Source of the DNA: Bacteroidales bacterium UBA1182
Lineage (GTDB): Bacteria; Bacteroidota; Bacteroidia; Bacteroidales; Bacteroidaceae
Direction of reading: 5' to 3'
DNA: 36,404 nt
Assembly (NCBI GenBank): GCA_002310015.1
Contig: DBYQ01000090.1
Coordinates: 1-36,404, forward strand
Positions 1 through 6,794 of the stretch are shown piece by piece. Under the pieces are notes generated by a model, which was not told where the DNA came from, did no database searches, and worked only from the letters and a program-made list of their open reading frames with translations. The first letter of the stretch is position 1. Every line of letters starts with the position of its first letter. Made by a program: the position numbers and the translations under genes.

Positions 1-323
1 TGCTTGGTAACCTTGTAGCCGGCTCCTGCAATAACGAATGCCGAGCAGGTGCTTATGTTGAATGTGTTCTTGCCGTCACCGCCCGTGCCAACTATGTCAA
101 GCGTGTTTTCCTGATCCAGGTCAATGTGCTTACCGGTCTCCAGCAGGCCCTGGCGCAGGCCAAGAAGCTCATCTACAGTCACTCCGCGTGCCTGTATTGC
201 CATAAGCAGAGCGGCTATCTGCTGGTCGTTGTACTTACCGTCAATAATGTTCAGCATAATGCTGTGTGTCTCCTCCTGAGTCAGTGAGGCGCCGTCAATG
301 AGTTTTAAAAGATACTGTTTCAT
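1..323 (-). CDS. trpD: Anthranilate phosphoribosyltransferase, N-terminal part (cut by window edge)
   Basis: Transfers the phosphoribosyl group of PRPP to anthranilate, the second step of tryptophan synthesis from chorismate, in the cytoplasm. The 107 visible residues start MKQYLLKLIDGASLT and hold the family's N-terminal helical domain followed by the glycine-rich motif DIVGTGGDGKNTFNIS (about residues 81-96), which binds PRPP and anthranilate. The ATG at 323 lies 13 bp after the trpG stop, so it is read as part of the trp operon. The C-terminal two thirds lie beyond base 1 of the window. Later trp genes (trpC, trpF, trpA) would be expected further left but cannot be seen. Confidence 0.96.
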   Translation of the reverse strand, partial: MKQYLLKLIDGASLTQEETHSIMLNIIDGKYNDQQIAALLMAIQARGVTVDELLGLRQGLLETGKHIDLDQENTLDIVGTGGDGKNTFNISTCSAFVIAGAGYKVTK

Positions 324-336
324 ATAGCAATGTTAT

Positions 337-906
337 TTATTTGTTATTCAACCAATTATTAATTATTGTCTTACCTTGTGGAGTAAGTATGCTCTCGGGG
401 TGGAACTGGATTCCGCGGATATCGAACTCGCGGTGTCTTAAGGACATTATGTATCCGTCATCGCTGCGGCTGGTCACCTCCAGGCACTGCGGCAGTTCCT
501 TGTCATCGACCACCCACGAGTGGTAGCGCCCTACCTCAAGGTCCGATGCAAGACCCTCAAACAGATAATCCTGTACCGTGATATGTGCCGGTGTAGCCAC
601 TCCGTGAACCACGTTGCCTATGTTGAGTAGCCTGGCGCCGAAAGCCTCGCCTATGGCCTGATGCCCCAGGCAGATGCCCAATATGGGCTTGCGTCCGGCA
701 TATGATTTGATAACCTGAGGCATAAGACCTGCCTCGCTGGGTATTCCGGGGCCCGGAGAGAGTACAATCCTGTCATACTGCTCCAGATCCTCAAGGCGGA
801 ACATGTCGTTACGCACTACGGTCACATCGGCCCCGAGCTCCTTAAGCAGGTGGCTCAGGTTGTATGTGAATGAGTCATAATTGTCTATTATTACGGTCTT
901 TATCAT
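337..906 (-). CDS. trpG: Anthranilate synthase component II, glutamine amidotransferase
   Basis: Hydrolyses glutamine and channels ammonia to TrpE for anthranilate formation. The 189-residue protein is a complete class I amidotransferase. The oxyanion motif PGPG is at about 51-54, the nucleophile Cys79 sits in GICLGHQAIG, and His169 and Glu171 in GIQFHPES complete the catalytic triad. Its start overlaps the trpE stop as ATGA, so translational coupling with its partner subunit is likely. The same fold also serves folate synthesis as PabA. The position between trpE and trpD argues for a tryptophan role, although an amphibolic TrpG/PabA cannot be excluded. Confidence 0.97.
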   Translation of the reverse strand: MIKTVIIDNYDSFTYNLSHLLKELGADVTVVRNDMFRLEDLEQYDRIVLSPGPGIPSEAGLMPQVIKSYAGRKPILGICLGHQAIGEAFGARLLNIGNVVHGVATPAHITVQDYLFEGLASDLEVGRYHSWVVDDKELPQCLEVTSRSDDGYIMSLRHREFDIRGIQFHPESILTPQGKTIINNWLNNK

Positions 907-2303
907 AACTTTTCTGCCATTTGGATTGCCTTGCGCAGGGCGCCCAGCTTGTTGTTAACTTCCTGTAATTCATACTCCACATCGCTCTTGGCCACAATGC
1001 CGCCGCCGGCCTGGAACCATAGCTCACCGTTACGGCTCACAAATGTGCGTATGGTGATGGCCTGGTTCAGGTCACCGTTAAAGCCTATAAAGCCGATGCA
1101 GCCGCCGTAGGCACCGCGGTTGTGCGGCTCATACTCGCTGATAAGCTGCATGGCACGTACCTTTGGGGCACCGCTAAGCGTACCTGCAGGGAATGTGTCA
1201 ATGAATGCACGTACCGGGTCAGCATTATCATCAAGAGTGCCCGATACACGGCTAACCAGGTGTATCACATGACTGTAGTACTGCATGTCTTTGTAAAAGT
1301 CAATGTGTACGTTATGGCAGTTGCGGCTCAGGTCGTTGCGGGCCAGATCCACCAGCATCACGTGCTCGGCATTCTCCTTGGGGTCATTCTTAAGGTAGAG
1401 GGCGTTCTCGCGGTCCTGCTCGGCATTACCGGTACGTTTGGTGGTACCTGCTATAGGATCTATGTATGCCTGACGGCCCTGTATTCGGCAGTGAGTCTCA
1501 GGGCTTGAGCCGAATATTCGGAATCCGCCAAAATCAAAGTAGAACAGATACGGGCTGGGATTTATGCTGCGTAGAGCACGGTACAGCTGGAAATCATCAC
1601 CTGTGTAAGACTGCTTGAAACGGCGTGACAGCACAATCTGGAATACATCTCCGCGCTTGCAGTGAGCTATGCCGCGGCGTATGTTCTCACGGTGCTCGTC
1701 ATCGGTCAGGGTGCTTGTGCACTCTCCAGTGGCGTGGAATTCAAAGGTGTGGAATGTGTGAGAGTTCAGGTTGTGCTCAAACTTGTCAAGAGAGCTCTGC
1801 TCACCTTCTCCAAGCAACTCAATCAGCGTAAGCTCGTTGCAGAAATGGTCAAATACCGCAATGCTCTTGAACAGTGTGTACTGCATATCGGCAGCATCGT
1901 TCTCTGCCTGGGTCTCATCCTTTATGTTTATGTTCTCAAAGTAGCGTACGGCATTGAATGTGGTGAATCCATATAGTCCGCAGTAGTTGCTGCCCTCGCC
2001 TTCAATACAGAATCGGCTAAGGAAATCATTTATCAGTTGTGCGGCGTCATAATTGCCGTCAATTACGTGTTCCTGTGTGGTGCCGTCGGGGAACAGCATT
2101 GTGCCTATTCCGTGTGCAATGCTGACTGTGGCAATGGGATTGATGGCAATGAATGACTTGGAATTCTCAACGCCGTGATAATCAGAGCTCTCCATGAGTA
2201 CACTCTGTGAGTAGAGGTCACGTACGTTAAGGTATGCCGTTACGGGAGTGAGCAGGTCACCTGCCACTTTACGGCTTGCTGTAAGGTATTTAAATTGCTT
2301 CAT
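903..2303 (-). CDS. trpE: Anthranilate synthase component I
   Basis: Converts chorismate plus ammonia to anthranilate, the committed and normally feedback-inhibited step of tryptophan synthesis. The 466-residue protein has an N-terminal domain with LMESSD near residues 36-41, resembling the LLES tryptophan-binding element of feedback-sensitive TrpE. The C-terminal chorismate-binding domain shows the signatures IFGSSPETH, DPIAGTTKRTG, DLARNDLSRNC, FPAGTLSGAPK and QAGGGIVAKSD in order. The start overlaps the 3' end of trpB by 14 bp and the stop overlaps trpG by 4 bp, which indicates one polycistronic message. An aminodeoxychorismate synthase (PabB) reading is less likely given the trp neighbours. 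Confidence 0.97.
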   Translation of the reverse strand: MKQFKYLTASRKVAGDLLTPVTAYLNVRDLYSQSVLMESSDYHGVENSKSFIAINPIATVSIAHGIGTMLFPDGTTQEHVIDGNYDAAQLINDFLSRFCIEGEGSNYCGLYGFTTFNAVRYFENINIKDETQAENDAADMQYTLFKSIAVFDHFCNELTLIELLGEGEQSSLDKFEHNLNSHTFHTFEFHATGECTSTLTDDEHRENIRRGIAHCKRGDVFQIVLSRRFKQSYTGDDFQLYRALRSINPSPYLFYFDFGGFRIFGSSPETHCRIQGRQAYIDPIAGTTKRTGNAEQDRENALYLKNDPKENAEHVMLVDLARNDLSRNCHNVHIDFYKDMQYYSHVIHLVSRVSGTLDDNADPVRAFIDTFPAGTLSGAPKVRAMQLISEYEPHNRGAYGGCIGFIGFNGDLNQAITIRTFVSRNGELWFQAGGGIVAKSDVEYELQEVNNKLGALRKAIQMAEKL

Positions 2304-3492
2304 AATCTATCTCGTCTTTATGTTTAAGGTATGTTGTAAGGTCTTTGTCGCCGCGGCCGCTTACGGTAAGCACAACCACATCGTCTTTCTTGAACTTCAT
2401 CTTGGGCAGCATGGCCAGTGCGTGGCTGCTCTCCAGTGCCGGAATGATACCCTCCAACCTGGTCAGCTCAAATGCAGCCTGAAGAGCCTCATTATCGTTT
2501 ACGGCCATCACCTGGGCGCGTCCGGTCTTGTAGAGGTTGCAGTGGATTGGGCCTGTGCCGGGATAATCCAGGCCGGCCGATATTGAATAGGGCTCAATGA
2601 TCTGACCATCGGGGGTCTGCATCACCATGATGCGGCTACCATGTAGAATTCCGGGAGTACCTATCTCCATTGATGCAGCAGTCTGAGGGGTCTCAATACC
2701 CATACCGCCTGCCTCGCCAAGAACTATCTTAACGCGCTCATCATCAATGTAATGATATATGGTTCCAGCAGCGTTGCTGCCTCCGCCTACGCAAGCCATC
2801 AGGTAATCAGGGTAGTCGCGGCCCTCCTTTTCCTGCAATTGCTCCTTGATCTCGGCCGATATCACGCTCTGCAGTCTTGCTACCATATCAGGATACGGAT
2901 GCGGGCCAACGGTACTTCCAATAATATAGAAGGTATCAGAAGGATTGCAGCACCAGTCGCGGATAGCCTCGTTGGTAGCATCCTTAAGGGTCTTGTTGCC
3001 GCTGTAAACCGGCATCACCTCAGCACCCAGCATACGCATGCGCTCCACGTTCACAGCCTGGCGCTCCACGTCAAGAGCACCCATGTAAACCCTGCAGGGC
3101 ATATTCATAAGTGCACAAACAGTTGCGGTTGCCACGCCGTGCTGTCCTGCACCGGTCTCAGCAATAATGCGGGTCTTACCCATACGCTTAGCCAGTAGTA
3201 TCTGCCCTATTGAGTTGTTTATCTTATGGGCACCGGTATGGTTCAGGTCCTCACGCTTAAGATAAAGTTTGCAGCCGTACTTGGCGCTCATGCGCGATGC
3301 GTAATACAGAGGGCTTGGGCGGCCTACATAGTCACGCAACAATGCGTGGTACTCTTTCTTGAACTCCTCACTCTCAATAATGGGCAGGTAGTTTTCCTTA
3401 AGCGTCTCAACGGTCTTGTAAAGTATCTCGGGGATGTATGCACCTCCAAACTCTCCGTAGTAACCGTTACTGTCAATCTGATATGTTTTCAT
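2290..3492 (-). CDS. trpB: Tryptophan synthase beta chain
   Basis: Condenses indole with L-serine to give tryptophan, using PLP and normally in complex with TrpA. The 400-residue protein has the normal family length. The PLP lysine is Lys90 in HTGAHKINN. The AETGAGQHG segment (111-119) carries the catalytic glutamate, and the phosphate-binding loop VGGGSNA is at about 235-241. It is the first structural gene of the operon, immediately downstream of the trp attenuator terminator, so attenuation would control every following gene. The trpB-first order is familiar in Bacteroidota. TrpB type 1 (TrpA-partnered) is likely from length and motifs. Confidence 0.97.
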   Translation of the reverse strand: MKTYQIDSNGYYGEFGGAYIPEILYKTVETLKENYLPIIESEEFKKEYHALLRDYVGRPSPLYYASRMSAKYGCKLYLKREDLNHTGAHKINNSIGQILLAKRMGKTRIIAETGAGQHGVATATVCALMNMPCRVYMGALDVERQAVNVERMRMLGAEVMPVYSGNKTLKDATNEAIRDWCCNPSDTFYIIGSTVGPHPYPDMVARLQSVISAEIKEQLQEKEGRDYPDYLMACVGGGSNAAGTIYHYIDDERVKIVLGEAGGMGIETPQTAASMEIGTPGILHGSRIMVMQTPDGQIIEPYSISAGLDYPGTGPIHCNLYKTGRAQVMAVNDNEALQAAFELTRLEGIIPALESSHALAMLPKMKFKKDDVVVLTVSGRGDKDLTTYLKHKDEIDYEAI

Positions 3493-3529
3493 ATTATTGT
3501 GTTGTTTATTATTCGTTGTTGGAACTCAT

Positions 3530-3564
3530 AAAAAAAGGCCCTTCGTGAGTACCGAAGAGCCTTT
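3530..3564 (-). terminator. trp attenuator: intrinsic terminator before trpB
   Basis: Read on the minus strand, AAAGGCTCTTCG (3564-3553) pairs with CGAAGGGCCTTT (3545-3534): 12 bp with one U.G wobble around a 7-nt loop, followed by T residues to 3530. It lies between the leader peptide stop (3600) and the trpB ATG (3492), so it stops transcription before the structural genes when formed. A competing pairing uses AGAGGCC (3596-3590) with GGCTCT (3561-3556), with one bulged G. This occupies the terminator's 5' arm and is a candidate antiterminator. Confidence 0.85.
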
Positions 3565-3599
3565 GTATGATGTTCATTTATGGATATATGGCCTCTACC

Positions 3600-3650
3600 T
3601 CACGATTTTATGTATCCTGAGTTCTGCCACCACCAAAATGAAAAATGCAT
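3600..3650 (-). CDS. trpL: trp operon leader peptide with three tandem Trp codons
   Basis: A 16-codon reading frame starts at ATG 3650 and encodes MHFSFWWWQNSGYIKS, with stop TGA at 3602-3600. Codons 6-8 (3635-3627) are three consecutive TGG. The frame lies about 27 nt after the predicted transcription start and before an intrinsic terminator that precedes trpB. In the established attenuation mechanism, scarce Trp-tRNA stalls the ribosome on these codons and lets an antiterminator form. Here Trp codon 8 plus the next C (TGGC, 3629-3626) can pair with GCCA (3592-3589), which is part of the same segment that can invade the terminator. The stop codon lies 3 nt before that segment, so a terminating ribosome would mask it. 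Confidence 0.88.
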   Translation of the reverse strand: MHFSFWWWQNSGYIKS

Positions 3651-3684
3651 TGTCATTATTATGCGTTTAGCTTGATTTGTGCTG

Positions 3685-3712
3685 CAAAGATATGCAAAAG
3701 TTCAATATGCAA
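3685..3712 (-). promoter_or_regulatory. trp operon promoter (Bacteroidota type)
   Basis: The minus strand has TATCTTTG at 3692-3685, an exact match to the Bacteroidota -7 consensus TAnnTTTG. TTG lies at 3712-3710, 17 nt upstream, a little shorter than the usual 19-21. Transcription would start near 3677, just before the leader peptide. No other promoter is visible between here and trpB. Confidence 0.6.
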
Positions 3713-3737
3713 TGGATTTTTGTGACTTTTTTTGTGT

Positions 3738-4018
3738 GGAACATTTAAGGGTATCAGTATCACTGAACTTTCCATTTGCAGTAGCAGGACTATCCCCTTT
3801 GGGGACCATCGTGGAGAGGCGTAAGCGTAGCCCCCTGGAGGATCCCGTTAAGAACGGCGCTTCGTTTAACGACTGTTAGACACCTTTAGGTGGCTAAAAA
3901 GGAGGCGTTCGACGTTTAGGGTCCGGAAGGGAGGCGGAGTAGCCTCGGAGCGTTGTGTCCCCAAAGGGGATAGTCCTGCGGTGCTTGGGGTTCAGATACT
4001 GATACCCTTAAAAGTTCC
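3738..4018. repeat. Structured palindromic repeat, family A copy 1 (A1)
   Basis: A 281-bp non-coding element folds end to end. The outer arm 3744-3761 is perfectly complementary to 3995-4012 (18 bp), and GGAAC/GTTCC extends it to the ends. An inner arm, 3786-3806, is perfectly complementary to 3957-3977 (21 bp). Inside are small hairpins: CCGTTAAGAACGG near 3845, CACCTTTAGGTG near 3881 and GAGGC-GGAGTA-GCCTC near 3930. The core is about 80% identical to the second copy at 23677-23908. No transposase or credible coding frame is present. It lies between the HAD gene end and the trp promoter. Its outer arm supplies the last codons and the TAA stop of the HAD gene. I do not recognise it as a named family. 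Confidence 0.85.
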
Positions 4019-4625
4019 GTGCACCTAGGAGGGGATACAGGATGGAAGCTAAGTCTTTGGCACTGCCGGGATAGACTATGCCGCTCATTCCTAATGCCTT
4101 TGCAGCATCGACGTTGTCTTTGCGGTCGTCAATGAATACGCATTCCTCGGGGTTGAGATTGTATTTTGAGAGCAGCAGCTGATATATGGCAGGTTCGGGT
4201 TTGGCAAGCTTGACAGAGCTTGATACCACGTAATTGTCAATACTGGCAAGCGTACGGAAACGGCGGCGGGCCTCGGTGAATGTTTCTGCAGGCCAGTTTG
4301 TGAGGCCATAAACCCCTACTCCTTTGCTTTTAAGGTCCTGAATTAGCTCAAACATGCCCGGCAGTTCACCGTGGCACATCTCAAACCAACGGTCACGAAA
4401 CATCGCTACGGCATCAGCGTACTGTGGATAACGGGTCTGGAGCTCCGCTACGCAAACGTCCATGCTCTCGCCGCGGTCCATACGGGTGAACCACTCGCGG
4501 TTGCAGACATTGTCAGTAAAGAATCGGCATTTTTCTTTATCACCACCAAATACAGGCAGGAACAGGTATGCCGGATTCCAGTCAATCAGAACGTTGCCGT
4601 AGTCAAATATTACGTTCTTAATCAT
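4008..4625 (-). CDS. HAD-superfamily phosphatase (subfamily IA, YihX-like)
   Basis: A probable cytoplasmic phosphomonoesterase of 205 residues. The nucleophile Asp8 is in VIFDYGNVL, where the usual second Asp is Gly10, as in the YihX/epoxide-hydrolase-like group. Motif II is GLTNW (Thr109-Asn110), motif III is Lys142 in KLAKPEP, and motif IV is FIDDRKDN (Asp166-Asp167). The start overlaps the stop of the M23 gene by 8 bp, so it is the last gene of the ligA-dapA-M23 cluster. The final residues (NF) and the TAA stop come from the terminal arm of repeat A1, so the original C-terminus may have been altered. The substrate cannot be told from sequence; sugar phosphates are typical of the group. Confidence 0.85.
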   Translation of the reverse strand: MIKNVIFDYGNVLIDWNPAYLFLPVFGGDKEKCRFFTDNVCNREWFTRMDRGESMDVCVAELQTRYPQYADAVAMFRDRWFEMCHGELPGMFELIQDLKSKGVGVYGLTNWPAETFTEARRRFRTLASIDNYVVSSSVKLAKPEPAIYQLLLSKYNLNPEECVFIDDRKDNVDAAKALGMSGIVYPGSAKDLASILYPLLGARNF

Positions 4626-5907
4626 TTGATTGCAAGTTTGTTATGGTATCTGATGCAATGGCGCTTATCTGGGTGCTGTCAGGAACTGCAAGCCCCACTT
4701 TTTTCATATATCCACTAATGGAATTAATGTACTGCGGCATATCATCGGGAGCAATCGGATCAACAGCCGGCAGGTCCATGCGGAGCGGATCAATAGCAGT
4801 GCCGTTCTTGAATACACGGTAATCCAGATGAGGACCTGTTGCCGTGCCTGTCATGCCAACATATCCTATCAGTTGTCCTTGCGATACATGAGTTCCCTGG
4901 CTGATACCGCTTGCAAATCCTTTTAAGTGCATATACTCAGTAGTATATGTTGAATTGTGCTTAATCTTAAGGTAGTTGCCACCACCTTTACTATCCCAAC
5001 CTTTTGTGATGACTACGCCGTCACCCACTGAATATACGGGTGTGCCTGACGGTGCAGCGTAATCCACGCCGTGATGTGCGCGGACAATCTTCTTGATGGG
5101 ATGCAGACGGGCCTCTGAAAATCTGGAACTAATGCGGGAGTAACTCAAAGGTGCTTTCAGGAATGCACGTCTCAGGCTGGTTCCCTGCTCGTCAAAATAC
5201 TCACCGCGCTCATTATGGTATGTATATCGGAAGGCATAATGGTTGGTGCCCGATGTTATGAAATTTGCAGCCAGGATATTGCCTGTAGCCACTCTGACCG
5301 TATCGGCATACAACTCCTGGTAATAGACTGAGAATGAGTCATTCTTTTGGATGCCAAAGAAGTCAATGGTCCAGGAATATACATCGGCCAGCGTACCTGC
5401 CAGGTCGGCCGAAGCCCCCTGTTCTATCATGGCGTTCCAGAGTGATGACTGTATGCTTCCGCTTATGTATTTCTCAACGGTGTCAACGGGTAATGCGCCG
5501 CGATAAGCGTAGATACTGTCAGTCAAGGAATAGACCGCATAATCAACACTGTTTATGTCATATACAAAATAGCGGGCTGTGGCCAGTGAGTCGCGGTCAC
5601 GGATAATATGATATGGTTTGCCGGACTGTATCTTGCGTACGCTCCACGTGCTGTCCGATGAGCGGTCAAGAAAATGTATGGTCTGTGCCGACACGCCGTA
5701 TTTGAACAGGATATTGGAGAGCAACTCATTGCGGCCAATAATGCCGTCCACGATATCCAGGCTGTCAACGTTTACACCCCAACGGTAAACCGGCTGCGGA
5801 AGAACCTCAACGGGCTCATCGGCAACCGGCTCTACGGGTTGGCTGTTATGCTTGCAGGATATGATAAGTCCGGCTGTCAGGATTGCGTATTTAAGGAATC
5901 TGCTCAT
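4618..5907 (-). CDS. Lipoprotein with M23 (LytM) peptidase domain
   Basis: A 429-residue envelope protein with a lipoprotein signal peptide (LIISC, Cys18 lipidated). A long N-terminal region (about 40-260) of unknown fold precedes a LytM domain (about 275-375). Metal and catalytic positions visible are His278 and Asp282 in HHGVD, His327 in YMHLKG and His360 in GPHLDY. The family's HxH motif is HLD here, with Asp362 in place of the zinc-ligand histidine, so activity may differ from canonical DD-endopeptidases, or the domain may act as a regulator like EnvC/NlpD. It overlaps dapA by 4 bp (ATGA) and the HAD gene by 8 bp. Cell-wall remodelling fits its neighbour dapA, which feeds diaminopimelate synthesis. 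Confidence 0.85.
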   Translation of the reverse strand: MSRFLKYAILTAGLIISCKHNSQPVEPVADEPVEVLPQPVYRWGVNVDSLDIVDGIIGRNELLSNILFKYGVSAQTIHFLDRSSDSTWSVRKIQSGKPYHIIRDRDSLATARYFVYDINSVDYAVYSLTDSIYAYRGALPVDTVEKYISGSIQSSLWNAMIEQGASADLAGTLADVYSWTIDFFGIQKNDSFSVYYQELYADTVRVATGNILAANFITSGTNHYAFRYTYHNERGEYFDEQGTSLRRAFLKAPLSYSRISSRFSEARLHPIKKIVRAHHGVDYAAPSGTPVYSVGDGVVITKGWDSKGGGNYLKIKHNSTYTTEYMHLKGFASGISQGTHVSQGQLIGYVGMTGTATGPHLDYRVFKNGTAIDPLRMDLPAVDPIAPDDMPQYINSISGYMKKVGLAVPDSTQISAIASDTITNLQSND

Positions 5908-6794
5908 TCCTTGAAAGGTGCATATCCTTCAACAATCTCCTTATTCAGAGCGTCGCTGACTGGTACCATTGGCAAGCGCAGCACATTCTCAAGCTTGCCC
6001 TGATGTGCCATGAGGGCCTTTACGCCGCTTGGGTTACCCTCCTTGAAGAGAAGACCATATACGGGTTCAAACTCCTTATGGATGGCTGTAGCCTCACCTA
6101 GCTTACCCTCAATGGTAAGATGAATCATCTGGCCGAATGTCTTGGGCAGCGCATTGCCTACAACTGATATCACGCCTACAGCACCGTCATGAATGGATTC
6201 CATGGCTAAGCTGTCATCACCTGATATCACCTTGAAGTGCTCAGGAGCGCCCTTGATGATTTCATTTATCTGATCCATCTTGCCCGATGCCTCCTTTACT
6301 CCTATCACGTTCCTGAACTCACGTGCTATGCGCAGTGTGGTATCGGCTGTCATGTTGATGCCTGTGCGTCCGGGAACGTTATACAGTATAATGGGCTTGC
6401 TTGATGCCTTGGCTATCTCAGCAAAGTGACGATATACACCCTCCTGTGACGGCTTGTTATAGAATGGTACGGCGCTCAGAATAGCGTCAATGCCATCAAA
6501 CTGATACTGTTTGACCTGCTCAACGGCGGCAGCTGTGCAGTTGCTGCTGCAGCCCACCATTATAGGTATGCGGCCGTTAACCAGCTTTATGACGAAATTA
6601 ATCACCTGAAGGCGTTCATCGGATGTAAGTGTGGGAGTCTCGGCTGTTGTTCCGAGCACGCACAGGAAATCGGTTCCGCCTGCTATGAGGCTTTCCACGA
6701 TTGTGGTCAGTCTGTCAAAGTCAATCTGACCATCCTGTCTGAAAGGTGTGACCAGGGCCACGCCTAATCCCCTAAAAGGGTAAGAGTAGTTCAT
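5904..6794 (-). CDS. dapA: 4-hydroxy-tetrahydrodipicolinate synthase
   Basis: Condenses pyruvate with aspartate semialdehyde, the first dedicated step of diaminopimelate and lysine synthesis. The 296-residue TIM barrel has the Schiff-base lysine Lys167 in VIGVKEASG. The catalytic triad residues are Thr50 (LGTTAE), Tyr112 (PFYNKP) and Tyr138 (ILYNVPGRTG), and Arg143 is the substrate carboxylate binder. Length and spacing match E. coli DapA closely. The start overlaps the end of ligA by 23 bp, and the stop overlaps the M23 lipoprotein gene by 4 bp. Related N-acetylneuraminate lyases share the fold, but the motifs here are those of DapA. Confidence 0.95.
   Translation of the reverse strand: MNYSYPFRGLGVALVTPFRQDGQIDFDRLTTIVESLIAGGTDFLCVLGTTAETPTLTSDERLQVINFVIKLVNGRIPIMVGCSSNCTAAAVEQVKQYQFDGIDAILSAVPFYNKPSQEGVYRHFAEIAKASSKPIILYNVPGRTGINMTADTTLRIAREFRNVIGVKEASGKMDQINEIIKGAPEHFKVISGDDSLAMESIHDGAVGVISVVGNALPKTFGQMIHLTIEGKLGEATAIHKEFEPVYGLLFKEGNPSGVKALMAHQGKLENVLRLPMVPVSDALNKEIVEGYAPFKE

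Noticed and set aside
3738..4018. tRNA, rRNA or group II intron interpretation of repeat A
   Set aside because: No cloverleaf, no rRNA helices and no intron domain V or reverse transcriptase are visible.
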